A DNA stretch of 49,759 nt, from assembly GCA_022448485.1 (NCBI GenBank), contig JAKUUI010000010.1, positions 1 to 49,759 on the forward strand, in the 5' to 3' direction. The stretch comes from SAR324 cluster bacterium. Lineage in GTDB: Bacteria > SAR324 > NAC60-12. Made by a program: the position numbers and the translations under genes. The number at the start of each line of letters is the position of its first letter. Position 1 is the stretch's first letter. Shown one piece after another: positions 33,626-44,199 of this stretch. The notes under the pieces are model-generated. The model did not search any database. It was not told where the DNA came from and was given only the letters and a program-made list of their open reading frames with translations.

Positions 33626-35518
33626 TCAGTCAAGGGCTTCCCGCAATCGATTTTTATATACCGTAATCAAGGCATCCCGATATTGAGGCAGCTTCTCCAG
33701 ACGGCGTTCTATTGATGTTTTTCCCGTTTGCGGGCGCATCACCTGATGTAAAGTGTAACGCAGAATATCCTGTGGTCTTTGAATACAGTAAAGTATGAAT
33801 GATAAAGCTTCTGAGTCTTGTCTTTCTTCATAAACGAGCCACAACAGCTTAATGATGTGAAAATGATTTATTCCACGGGAACATTGCTGGTCCACAAATT
33901 CCAGGATTGATTTAAGGTAATTGTCGGCTCTGAAACCTTGCAGGAGACCAGCTGATTCAGTGGGCTCCTGATAATAAAGCAAGGTTAACACAGAGGCGCT
34001 GAAATAGCTCCAGGCTTTTCTAAAATCGTCCAGAGGTACTAATTGCCTCTGATTAACGGTGTCTGATTCTGCTTGCTGAATCGATTGCTCGCTTATGTCC
34101 AGCAATACCCCAAGGGAGCTCTTCATCCCTTTGATTGCAGATGCTCGAAATTTCAAAACTGGCAGCAGCTTTTTCAGCCGCTGACCGTCAGCACTTTCCA
34201 AAAAACCATCTGGCCTCAGCTCCTGCTGGGCCTGTGTCCATTTACTCAAACTGTGAAGGGAGGAATAAAGTTTTGAATAGAATGACTCGGCGTAGTGTTT
34301 TTCCATACGTTTTAATTCTTTTGACCACTCTTTTAGAGGAGTTCCGGACGGAAGCAATTTAATCAGGCGCAACGGGAATCTTTGCCGGATACGTTCCAGT
34401 TCTGAATTGAGCGGCATCTCTGGAACAAAAAAAAGAATCACCTTTTTCTCCTTTCTCAATTGTCGCATACGGGTTAGAATTTGTGTGTTGAGTCCGTCTA
34501 AATCTGCGACTTTTGGAGATTTGTTCAATTGTTCATGCAGTTCTTCAACAAACCCAGACAGAGAAGAAATTTCTTCCAGTTTGTGAAGCACGGAGCGGAT
34601 GTAGTGTGTGAAACGCTCTTGTTCAAACCTCTCATAAGCCTGTCTCTCATGGGGCAAAATGAAATGTAGCTGTGAATTCAGTTGCTTGATTCGTTCAACC
34701 ACTGTCTGATTAAATTGTTCAGGATTTGTCCGGAAGGACTCCTTAAACTCGGTGAAAATGGAGGAAAGTATATGTTGTTCTTCTGTTGACAGTGACTGAA
34801 CCTTCCACTTTTCGCGCCACTCTCCTAATAACTGTTTCCGGATTTTGGCACCCTCTTTTTCCATGGAAAGACGGTATGACTTTGCAACGCTTTCGCAATG
34901 TCCTTCCAAACTGTTAGAATGAAAATTAAGCTCTTCGACCAAGTCCAGTATTTCAGGAATTTCGGCGGTAATTTGTTTCCGACCTTTTGCACTTTGTTGG
35001 TAAAATTCCAGAGGAAGGATTTGTTCATTAAAAAAAATATTTCCGAATAACTTTGAGAACAGGTTGCGTGTAATGTTGACGATAATCTCTGCACTGTCCA
35101 GTTTTTTTGGAAGAATAATCGTCACGTTGTAAGCCCGTGAAGCAGTGACGTTATCTATGCGTGAGGCGGGAAGTGAAACATTTTTCGATAGAGTAGAGCC
35201 AATTTCAGCTTCGTATGTTGCTTGATCAATAAAACGCAGCAAATGGCTGGCGTTATGTACTCTCAAGTCGAATCTGTCAGGAAAATCCAGTATGTCATGA
35301 AGTTTTCCGCTCAAGAACGATTTTGTTTCTGGCGGAATTGATGCTGAAAATTCTATGTGGAAAAAATGAGAGGTGGAAGTTTTTTCTTTATTCTGATCGT
35401 GCTTTTGGAATTGGGTCTCTCCGATTGTGCGGAGCTTCGGATCAAAACGCTCCTCAAAGGATTTGTCGTTGCTGCCAAAGGAATTCATGAAAATGTACCC
35501 TTGATGGGTTTGGTCCAC
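33626..35518 (-). CDS. Hypothetical protein, 630 aa
   Basis: The open frame starts with GTG at 35518; an ATG at 35488 (MNSFGSNDKSFEERF) is also plausible. No signal peptide or clear membrane segment is found, and I do not recognise the family. The first third is mixed (SHFFHIEFSASIPPETKSFL, TIILPKKLDSAEIIVNITRN), and the rest is helical with many charged residues and long amphipathic stretches. Examples are ERIKQLNSQLHFILPHERQA and DFRKAWSYFSASVLTLLYYQ. It lies nine bases after a small upstream gene on the same strand, so they form a two-gene operon. The function is unknown. Confidence 0.72.
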   Translation of the reverse strand: MDQTHQGYIFMNSFGSNDKSFEERFDPKLRTIGETQFQKHDQNKEKTSTSHFFHIEFSASIPPETKSFLSGKLHDILDFPDRFDLRVHNASHLLRFIDQATYEAEIGSTLSKNVSLPASRIDNVTASRAYNVTIILPKKLDSAEIIVNITRNLFSKLFGNIFFNEQILPLEFYQQSAKGRKQITAEIPEILDLVEELNFHSNSLEGHCESVAKSYRLSMEKEGAKIRKQLLGEWREKWKVQSLSTEEQHILSSIFTEFKESFRTNPEQFNQTVVERIKQLNSQLHFILPHERQAYERFEQERFTHYIRSVLHKLEEISSLSGFVEELHEQLNKSPKVADLDGLNTQILTRMRQLRKEKKVILFFVPEMPLNSELERIRQRFPLRLIKLLPSGTPLKEWSKELKRMEKHYAESFYSKLYSSLHSLSKWTQAQQELRPDGFLESADGQRLKKLLPVLKFRASAIKGMKSSLGVLLDISEQSIQQAESDTVNQRQLVPLDDFRKAWSYFSASVLTLLYYQEPTESAGLLQGFRADNYLKSILEFVDQQCSRGINHFHIIKLLWLVYEERQDSEALSFILYCIQRPQDILRYTLHQVMRPQTGKTSIERRLEKLPQYRDALITVYKNRLREALD

Positions 35519-35527
35519 GACCTGTGA

Positions 35528-35767
35528 TCAGTGTTTCCGAACTGAAGCTATGTCTTCGTTCCATTCTCTCAGTTGATGTGGACCTTCCAGTGTGGTTTTT
35601 AGTTCGATCAGATCTGTAAATTTTTTTTCTTCCAAATCAACTTTGGGATACCTCCTTCTTAAATAGCCCCAGAGGTTTAAATAGTTTTCCTCTATTTGCC
35701 ATTCTTCATTTTTTGGCTTTTGCTCAGCTTTGGGCTGTTCAGTAAAGGGGTAGAAAACCTTACTCAT
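35528..35767 (-). CDS. Small hypothetical protein upstream of the 630-residue gene
   Basis: The ATG at 35767 (MSKVFYPFTEQPKAEQ) is chosen because it follows GAGAAA; a TTG start at 35851 would add 28 residues. The 79-residue product is soluble, with a tryptophan-rich helix region (LNLWGYLRRRYPKVDLEEKK) and no known domain. It is probably translated with the larger downstream gene. Confidence 0.5.
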   Translation of the reverse strand: MSKVFYPFTEQPKAEQKPKNEEWQIEENYLNLWGYLRRRYPKVDLEEKKFTDLIELKTTLEGPHQLREWNEDIASVRKH

Positions 35768-35975
35768 ACTATTTTCTCGAAAACTCTGTTTAAAATTTTT
35801 CCAGTCGATGGTCCTGACAACAAAACCCGGAAACTTCGAATTACTAACCAATGCTGCCGAAAGTTTTCACGACCTCATACCCTAACGTAGCAATATTGTT
35901 GCCTGAAAATATAGTCTGCCAAGAAAAAGTTGTAATGTTTTTTATAATACTGAGTTAATGTATTGTTTATACTAA

Positions 35976-36007
35976 ATAATTTATTATTGGCCTGAATAAT
36001 AAATTAT
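35976..36007. repeat. 13-bp AT-only perfect inverted repeat
   Basis: ATAATTTATTATT and AATAATAAATTAT are perfect inverted copies around the loop GGCCTG. The stem contains no G or C, so it is a poor terminator but could be an operator. It lies upstream of the minus-strand hypothetical pair. Confidence 0.5.
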
Positions 36008-36378
36008 CTTAAATAAATTGCAAAAATTGATAGAAATGGCGATCGAAGGACAAAACAATTGACAGATTCCGGAGTTGAATTTTGGTGTTAATCTGCTCGT
36101 TTTATGTTTTGCAGAAAACACTTATCTTTGACGAATGAGCTAAAGTCAAATTCCGTGTTTGGGGTTTAATGAGCGATGGGTAGAACAGTTTGCATTCTGC
36201 ATTCTAGTGCTCAGTAAAACAAAAAAGCAGCCAAGTTCTACTTCTTTAACGAGGGAACGGGGGGATACATAGGTAAATGAACTGCCACATAGTTTGCTGA
36301 GGGATATTATTGGTCGATTTTTTAGTGTTCAATCGCAGCGAACTTTTGGAAATTTGATTCGGAAGAGATTTAGAATTT

Positions 36379-36443
36379 TGTCCCCTTAATTCTCCATTTC
36401 CAACTGATTCATGTCCCCTTGATTCTTACATGATCCCTAATTC
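36379..36443 (+). repeat. Three near-copies of a 14-15 bp motif
   Basis: TGTCCCCTTAATTCT (36379), TGTCCCCTTGATTCT (36412) and TGATCCCTAATTCT (36430) occur within 65 bases. They may be traces of a mobile-element end or small direct repeats. No open frame for a transposase lies nearby. Confidence 0.4.
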
Positions 36444-36542
36444 TTGTTGCTTTGATTCAATGAGCAAAACACCACTTTTGTCAGTACCCCCTGAAAACTC
36501 CGGAACTGTCGAAAACTAAATCATCCCTGAAGCGGAAGTTAA

Positions 36543-37928
<1,386 letters not shown>

Positions 37929-37984
37929 CTGGAAATCTGCATAGGGCTAAAACTCTTAACCAAATCTGTCATCATTGAAAATTA

Positions 37985-39592
37985 TTGACATCCATTCCTT
38001 TGAAAAATAATCCTGAGGAGTCCGGACGCATTCTGAAACACGCGTGGACGGTCACAATTTTTACTCTTTTATCACGAATCTTAGGTGCAGCACGAGATTT
38101 AGTGATTGCGCATGTTTTTGGTGCCGGGTGGGTCACCGATGCCTTTGTGCAGGCTTTCACTATTCCAAATGTTCTGCGCCGCTTGACTGCCGAGGGTTCG
38201 ATGACTCTTGCTTTCATTCCTCTCTACACTGAAATCCGTGAACGCAACAATCCGGAAGAGGCCAAGAAGTTTGCGGCAAAAACTTTGGGACTCGTCCTGG
38301 CAACAACTACTGTTCTGACTGGATTGGGTATTCTGTTCAGTCCGCAGCTGGTTTATCTTTTTGCAGCAGGCTTTGCTTCCAGCCCAGAAAAGTACGACCT
38401 GACGGTGCTGCTGACTCGTGTCATGTTTCCGTATTTGATTTTTGTTTCGATGGTTGCCTGGGCAATGGGTGTACTCAATGCGGAACGTCGTTTTGCTGCT
38501 CCGGCTGCAGCGCCGATTTTATTAAACATTGGCATCATCGGGGCAGCTTTCGGAATTTCTCCATGGTTGGAAGAACCGATGATTGGTATCGGAATTGGTG
38601 TTCTGCTGGGCGGAATCCCGCAAATATTGATCCAAATTCCCTCGCTGAGAAAAGTTGGACAATCCTTTACGCCGCAAAATTTTCTCTATGATCAGGATAT
38701 TCATCGGTTGCTGAAACTGCTGGGTCCCTCATTGCTTGGAGTGGCAGTCTATCAAATCAACATTATCGTACTGCGCAACCTGGCCAGCTTCATGCCTTCA
38801 GGGCAGGTCACTCACTATTACAATGCCAGCCGTCTTTCTGAATTGACCTTAGGCATATTTGCGTTTGCAATCACTTCAGCCGGCTTTCCTGAATTAAGTC
38901 AGCACACTGCCAGTGAAAACTGGGAGAAAATCCGTAACACCCTGCGCTTTACTATGTCTACAACTTTACTGGTAGTTTTCCCGGCCAGTGTGGGCTTGGC
39001 CGTTGCCGCAGAGCCGATTGTGGCAATGCTCTATTTGCATGGTGCTTATGCCTGGAGCGACGTTCAGAATACCGCACTCACACTTCAGGCCTTTGCCTTG
39101 AGCATTCCGGCAGTTGCAGTGATCCGCTTGCAGACTTCGGTGTTTTTTTCACTCAAAGACACTCGCACTCCAGTCAAAGTAGCATTGATCAGTATTTTTG
39201 TGACTGGACTGCTGGGCTGGTGGTGGAGTCAAAGCCTGGAAATATTCGGCTTGGCGTTGGGGCTTGCTGCAGGAACCTGGTTTCAGTGGATTCTGTTAAC
39301 GCTCTTTATGCTTAAAGAAGCGGAATTACGCAAAAACTGGTGGCCCGTACGTTCGTCCATGCTTTACTTGCTGGCTTCTGGAGGGATGGCAGGATTTGCC
39401 TGGTATTCCAGCGAATACGGCTTATGGGAAAAGGGACCTTTTCTTTTGGACAATTGGTTAGTTTTTGTTGGTTTACTTGCTGGTTCTGCCTTGTTTTATG
39501 CACTGCTACTTTCTGTTTTCAGAGAAGAACAAGCTCTGAGTGTGATAACCCATTTGAAGTCAAAAAGACAGCGCAGCAAAGTTGATAAATAG
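37985..39592 (+). CDS. murJ: Lipid II flippase MurJ
   Basis: This 535-residue polytopic protein flips lipid II for peptidoglycan synthesis. The MurJ/MviN pattern is clear: TLLSRILGAARDLVIAHVFG, ATGWV-like GAGWVTDAFVQAFTIPNVLR, RRLTAEGSMTLAFIPLYTEI. Later VMFPYLIFVSMVAWAMGVLN and ARLSEL-like NASRLSELTLGIFAFAITSA follow, with about 14 membrane spans. The open frame begins with TTG at 37985; a second TTG at 38000 would trim five residues, and neither has a good ribosome-binding site. It follows eno by 56 bases and may share its transcript. Confidence 0.95.
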   Translation: MTSIPLKNNPEESGRILKHAWTVTIFTLLSRILGAARDLVIAHVFGAGWVTDAFVQAFTIPNVLRRLTAEGSMTLAFIPLYTEIRERNNPEEAKKFAAKTLGLVLATTTVLTGLGILFSPQLVYLFAAGFASSPEKYDLTVLLTRVMFPYLIFVSMVAWAMGVLNAERRFAAPAAAPILLNIGIIGAAFGISPWLEEPMIGIGIGVLLGGIPQILIQIPSLRKVGQSFTPQNFLYDQDIHRLLKLLGPSLLGVAVYQINIIVLRNLASFMPSGQVTHYYNASRLSELTLGIFAFAITSAGFPELSQHTASENWEKIRNTLRFTMSTTLLVVFPASVGLAVAAEPIVAMLYLHGAYAWSDVQNTALTLQAFALSIPAVAVIRLQTSVFFSLKDTRTPVKVALISIFVTGLLGWWWSQSLEIFGLALGLAAGTWFQWILLTLFMLKEAELRKNWWPVRSSMLYLLASGGMAGFAWYSSEYGLWEKGPFLLDNWLVFVGLLAGSALFYALLLSVFREEQALSVITHLKSKRQRSKVDK

Positions 39593-39633
39593 CTGGGGAA
39601 ATTGGTAAGTACTGCCTCGGAAAATCCAGTTTG

Positions 39634-40905
39634 CTACGATCTGGCTCCTAATAATTCAAGCGTTGATGCTGCCATCACTTTGGCCGCCGTCACCATATCA
39701 TCAATCACTATGTATTCATCCGGCTGGTGAGCGAGGTCAAGGATGCCGGGACCGTAGGCGATGCAGTCATGAAGATGCCCAATACGGGCAATGTGTTTTT
39801 GATCGTAAGTCCCGGGTGAAATGATATGCTCAGGCGTTTTGCCAAGAATGTTCTTGAGGGCAGAGCTGACTGCTTGTACTACGGGGGCATCTGCATCAGT
39901 CATGGTTGGTAAAAACTCCATAATGTCCCGGATTTGATAGCGAAAATTTAGACGTGAATCAGCAAGTTCATCTAATAAACTAGTGACTTCTGCTTTGACT
40001 TCCGCGATGTTTTCCTCAATTAAAAAGCGTCTGTCCATGATGAGCCTGCAGGAATCCGGAACACATGGGCTTGGCATTCCATCAAAAGATTCTGCTTCAC
40101 CGCCATGTACTGCCTGCAGGTTCAAGGTGGAACGCCTTGCTCCTTCCGGAACAACCGGCATGCTTGTTTGTTTCTTGTCTAGTGCAGGAAAAAGCCGTGA
40201 CTCAAGGAGTTCCAAAAAAGCACTCATGTGCCGAATGGCAGAATCGCCGAGAAAAGGCATTGAGCCGTGAGCTATACGACCGAATGTTTCCACTTCTGCC
40301 CACCATGCTCCGCGATGTCCGAGACAGACACGGTCTACATTCAAAGGTTCCGGGATAATCACATGATCGACTCGCGGTTTTGAAAAAAATCCTTTTTCTG
40401 CCAAAAAGGCAACTCCGCCGTATCCTCCGGTTTCTTCATCGACAGTTCCAGAAATTTCGATTGCACCCGGGAAGTGTATGTTTTCTTCAAGGATAGCTTC
40501 CATTGCAATAACGGCAGCAGAGAGACCTCCTTTCATGTCGCAGGTACCGCGGCCATATATTTTCCCGTCTTGAACCAGTCCTTCAAATGGGTCAACCGTC
40601 CAGCCTCTTCCAGGAACAACAACATCAAGATGACCGTTGAAATGAATACAAGGTCCGGAATGTTGACCTTCAATGCGTGCGATCACATTGTGGCGGGGGT
40701 AACGGTCTGAGTCTCCAGGGGAATTATTCGCACGTTCATAAATTAGAGAAAACCCGCTTTTTGCCAAACGGTTTCCGAGCAGTTCAGCGCATTTTATATA
40801 ATCCTTTCCGGGTGGATTGATAGTGGGAATACGAACTAAATCTTGTGTAAACGAAATCAGTTCTTCACGTTTGGATTCAATTCTTGAAAACAGGGATTCG
40901 ATCAT
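39634..40905 (-). CDS. M20-family metallohydrolase (ArgE/DapE-like)
   Basis: This 423-residue enzyme should hydrolyse N-acyl amino acids or similar amides with two zinc ions. Metal ligands are in CIHFNGHLDVV, GRGTCDMKGG and GTVDEETGG, and the dimerisation lid follows. The region HRGAWWAEVETFGRIAHGSM carries the bridging motif, and CIAYGPGILDLAHQPDEYI the last ligand. The family includes acetylornithine deacetylase, succinyl-diaminopimelate desuccinylase and related hydrolases; the exact substrate cannot be told from sequence. Its neighbours upstream are a LysE-type remnant and a DapF homologue, so a link to diamino acids or their N-acyl forms is attractive but inferred. Confidence 0.87.
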   Translation of the reverse strand: MIESLFSRIESKREELISFTQDLVRIPTINPPGKDYIKCAELLGNRLAKSGFSLIYERANNSPGDSDRYPRHNVIARIEGQHSGPCIHFNGHLDVVVPGRGWTVDPFEGLVQDGKIYGRGTCDMKGGLSAAVIAMEAILEENIHFPGAIEISGTVDEETGGYGGVAFLAEKGFFSKPRVDHVIIPEPLNVDRVCLGHRGAWWAEVETFGRIAHGSMPFLGDSAIRHMSAFLELLESRLFPALDKKQTSMPVVPEGARRSTLNLQAVHGGEAESFDGMPSPCVPDSCRLIMDRRFLIEENIAEVKAEVTSLLDELADSRLNFRYQIRDIMEFLPTMTDADAPVVQAVSSALKNILGKTPEHIISPGTYDQKHIARIGHLHDCIAYGPGILDLAHQPDEYIVIDDMVTAAKVMAASTLELLGARS

Positions 40906-40934
40906 CTTCAGTCTTTGAGAAATGTATAGTGAAG

Positions 40935-41335
40935 ATTAGATGCTTACGACATCAATATCAACAATCCAAACAACAATCCAGAAAAAACTAAGACGACTTC
41001 AAATAAAAGTGAGGCTTCCGGGTGATATAATACGGTATTTCTGCGTTGGCGATTCGGATATTTTTGGTACCCAAATAAAGCAGAAAAACTGATCCAACCA
41101 GTGAAATTACACCCAGCAGGATATCCATTTTTGAGATTTGGGTGAACAAGAATGCTGAAGCTAAAACGACAGGCGCATCTGTCAGCAATGGAATACAAGC
41201 CACTTTTGTGCCAGCGCGGATGCCATGACCAAGTGTCTCTGAAATAATCAGTACCAGCACAGGACCGGGTGCAATTCCCGAAGGTACCTCATAGAGTAAG
41301 CCTGCAGATAAGATTCCTAATAAACTATCGATCAT
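40935..41335 (-). pseudogene. Truncated LysE-type amino-acid exporter
   Basis: The 115-residue frame 40988-41335 matches the first half of LysE/RhtB exporters. Its N-terminus is ILSAGLLYEVPSGIAPGPVL, continuing LVLIISETLGHGIRAGTKV, then LLTDAPVVLASAFLF and VGSVFLLYLGTKNIR. It ends at KPHFYLKSS with TAG, at roughly half of the usual 200 residues. In the next frame VVLVFSGLLFGLLILMS resembles a final membrane helix, hinting at an internal deletion. The start ATGA overlaps the stop of the DapF-like gene. The protein would keep about three helices and is unlikely to transport. Confidence 0.7.
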
Positions 41336-42192
41336 GCAGGAATCTCGAAATCCAGGCTTTCTAAATCAAGTGTCATTTTGCCAATTCGAGTGACCGGACC
41401 TTTCATGGTGATGCTGTAATTTTCACTGACGGTGATGTCGATTTGCCCACCCGGCATTAACACCGCGATTTCAGTATCACACAAACCCAGCCGATGAGCC
41501 ACTGCTGCTGCCGCACTGCTACTGCTTCCGGAAGCCAAAGTGTAACCTACACCACGCTCCCAGATTTCAATCCGGATCATGTTACGGTCCAGTACTTCCA
41601 AAAACTGAACATTTGTGCGATTGGGAAAAAGCGGATACTTTTCAATCAGCGGGCCGAGCCATCGAGCTTCCTCTGCAGAAATTTTTCGCTGAAGCACCAC
41701 GCAGTGAGGATTACCGATGGTGGCAGCGCAGAATGTTAATTTTTCACCTTCAATTTCCAGTGTTTCGTTTAACACTTCCCGATTTTTTCCTGCCACAGGA
41801 ATGATGTCACTTTGAAAACTCACTGCCCCCATATCTACAGTGACGGATTGTGCCGAACTGTCGACCTGCGCGCTCACCAAACCTCCGGTTGTCATGATTT
41901 GAAACTGAGACTCTTCTACCATTTTACGATCCCAGAGCGAACGGGCAAAAATGCGCAGACCGTTTCCGCTTTTTTCAGCCATGCTTCCGTCCGGATTATA
42001 AATTTGGAGCGTGAAGCAGTTTCCGGAATTGTCTTTTCCTCCTACCAAAATACCGTCTGAGCCAAGTCCAAAGTTACGGTGACAGATTTTACGGACTTGC
42101 TCCGGAGTCAGTGAAGCTTCCGGGGAGTCTGGATATCCGCTGGTGAGGACCAGATAATCATTGCCGAGTGCATGATATTTTAGAAATTCCAT
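41332..42192 (-). CDS. DapF-family epimerase homologue with both catalytic cysteines replaced by serine
   Basis: The start at 42192 (MEFLKYHALGNDYLVLTSG) matches the family; the longer frame adds 28 unrelated residues. The 286-residue protein has the DapF fold blocks CHRNFGLGSDGIL, IYNPDGSMAEKSGNGLRIFA, IGNPHCVVL, NRTNVQFLEVLD and WERGVGYTLASGSSSSAAAA. In E. coli DapF the acid/base pair is Cys73 (AEMCGNG) and Cys217 (ACGTGA). Here these positions are Ser75 and Ser221, while neighbouring glycines and substrate-binding residues remain. Standard two-thiol diaminopimelate epimerase activity is therefore doubtful. A related Ser-type racemase, binding protein or weak enzyme are alternatives. It overlaps the LysE remnant, and the M20 hydrolase gene follows. 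Confidence 0.85.
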   Translation of the reverse strand: MEFLKYHALGNDYLVLTSGYPDSPEASLTPEQVRKICHRNFGLGSDGILVGGKDNSGNCFTLQIYNPDGSMAEKSGNGLRIFARSLWDRKMVEESQFQIMTTGGLVSAQVDSSAQSVTVDMGAVSFQSDIIPVAGKNREVLNETLEIEGEKLTFCAATIGNPHCVVLQRKISAEEARWLGPLIEKYPLFPNRTNVQFLEVLDRNMIRIEIWERGVGYTLASGSSSSAAAAVAHRLGLCDTEIAVLMPGGQIDITVSENYSITMKGPVTRIGKMTLDLESLDFEIPA

Positions 42193-42307
42193 TTTTTGAA
42201 GATCAAGGTTAATACAAATTAAAGATTCAGGACTCAAGTCATTGCGTAATTCTGCCCACCAGAATATGTGTGGCAAAGCCTGGGATGTTTAAGTTGGCAG
42301 CACTGAT

Positions 42308-43927
42308 TCAAAACTTAGTAAATTTCTGAGTGGCTTCTTCCGGAGTGAGCGGTTTGTCTAAAAGTTTACCGTTACTGAGCCGCAGCAAAACCCCTTCTTC
42401 TGTCATGTAAACTTGCATAAGGTCACCGTTTTCATCCAGCATTTCCAGAGCATACGTAGGTTTTCCATCCAATATATCCGGGATCACTTTTACCTTTTCC
42501 GGAGCATTGTCACCCATCCCTTTCCAAAGTGATTCTACATCACTGTATTGCCGCTCCAGTTGAAGGAGCTTTTTTTGCAAGCCTTCTGGTGAAGCAAATT
42601 TCTCTAATTTACCCTTCCAAAAGAGGAATAGTGACTGTGCTTCAGAAAAAACAAATACCGCATTTTTACCGATTTCACGAAGGATACTATTTGCGATATT
42701 TTCCATTATTTCAGGCGGTGCCGTAATCAGTTTTTTCAAACGTTCATTGGATTCTAGTACAGGAATATTTGAATTAAACATTTGCATCATATCATCCAAA
42801 TTAAACTCAGGCAATTTGTTTGACGTTGAACTTTTTGCAGTCAATGTTTTGTTTTTTGGCACAAATTTAAGATGCTTCATTTTTTCTTTTCCAGGAGGCA
42901 GTACCTGATTTAGTGACAGAAATAAAGCTAACCCGCCTAGAAAAAGTAAGATAGAAATAAATATAATTTTCCTGATAGACTTTGATATAGAAGATTTTTT
43001 ATCTTCATTTTTGCCGGCAGATATTTCCCTGTGTTTAGTGGTGGGCTTTGTTTCTGCCCGCATTTCCGCAGAAATGATCGGCTCGGGGAAATATGGCTGC
43101 AGCTCTTGCATGAGTTGATCATTACGCTCCTGAACCAGTTTCACTCTTTTAATTAATTCAAAGCCGTGTGTTTTAAGATAGATTTTCCGGAGCTCTTCCA
43201 CAAGAAATTTAACTCCAGGATGGGAATCATCTTTCAATTCTTCAGGATCTTGTTTCGTTCCAGCACGAAAGCGTTGGCACTGATGCAGAACTTCTACTTC
43301 AAGTGCTTTAGAACTCAGACGCAAAGCATGCCAGCGGTCCCGCGAAAACATTGGTGGTGACACTGGAGGTTCTATATTTTCTTCAGTCGAACTATCTTTG
43401 GCAGGGTAGTCAGGTTGTGATTTGGACGGTTTTTGTCTACTTTTTAACCCCTGTTTTTTCCTGGATTGGAATAGTCCCCAATCTTTCTTGTAGTCTGACC
43501 ATGCCCTTTTGAAATCAGTCCAATAATTGCGCAACTCTTGATTATGCTCGAAAAGTTTATTGAACAATGGTGCAATATCAGGAAAAGCAAGCGGATCTTT
43601 TTTGCGGACAAGTATGGATAACTTTCTTATCTTCTCCATTTGCTTTTCCAACTGCACGGACTCCTTGTCGATATGATTCCATTCAGCATTTGTCAAAGGA
43701 CGTTTCCAATGTTCGACTACAGGAAAAATGAGCAATTCCATCCTGATCGTATCTACACAGATTCGATTCAGATCAATCGTTTTTGAACTGGGGACATGTG
43801 CCTGAGTCTGCTGTTGTAATGCTTGCCAGGCTTGCTTAGTTTTTGATGATTTGTGATCTGGATTTGTGAGGAGCATAAAATCCTCAAAATGATCGCCTGA
43901 GATGGGGGAAATGCCTGATTTGTCCAT
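42308..43927 (-). CDS. Hypothetical single-pass membrane protein, 539 aa
   Basis: The ATG at 43927 (MDKSGISPISGDHFEDFM) is preferred; a longer frame from 44011 adds a hydrophobic but unsupported extension. No named domain is recognised. Residues 1-310 are soluble and helical with many charged groups (SQRKKQGLKSRQK-like basic patches), then a single membrane helix near 322-342 (IIFISILLFLGGLALFLSL). A C-terminal domain of about 195 residues follows. It has the regular strand pattern YALEMLDENGDLMQVYMTEE. This topology would put one domain on each side of the inner membrane. It lies upstream of the DapF-like gene after a 115-base gap. Confidence 0.7.
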   Translation of the reverse strand: MDKSGISPISGDHFEDFMLLTNPDHKSSKTKQAWQALQQQTQAHVPSSKTIDLNRICVDTIRMELLIFPVVEHWKRPLTNAEWNHIDKESVQLEKQMEKIRKLSILVRKKDPLAFPDIAPLFNKLFEHNQELRNYWTDFKRAWSDYKKDWGLFQSRKKQGLKSRQKPSKSQPDYPAKDSSTEENIEPPVSPPMFSRDRWHALRLSSKALEVEVLHQCQRFRAGTKQDPEELKDDSHPGVKFLVEELRKIYLKTHGFELIKRVKLVQERNDQLMQELQPYFPEPIISAEMRAETKPTTKHREISAGKNEDKKSSISKSIRKIIFISILLFLGGLALFLSLNQVLPPGKEKMKHLKFVPKNKTLTAKSSTSNKLPEFNLDDMMQMFNSNIPVLESNERLKKLITAPPEIMENIANSILREIGKNAVFVFSEAQSLFLFWKGKLEKFASPEGLQKKLLQLERQYSDVESLWKGMGDNAPEKVKVIPDILDGKPTYALEMLDENGDLMQVYMTEEGVLLRLSNGKLLDKPLTPEEATQKFTKF

Positions 43928-44199
43928 GATTCTGAAAAAGACGAAAAATGTTCCAATGAATATTTCTTTTTTAGCTTTGCAAAACTCGTACTTTAGTGAA
44001 ACTACAATCAAAGCTGGTATTGTTTCGCAAGTAAGTTATGTTTGACTTATAAGCATATTTCCAGTAGAATGTGCAAATCAGTACCAATTTAGTACGGTTT
44101 CTTTAATAGCTATGCTGAATCAGGTTTTTACGTGAGCATCGAGTTTGGAATCACGATGCAACAGCATAATTTTTTTAAATAATCTAACAGGGTTACGTC

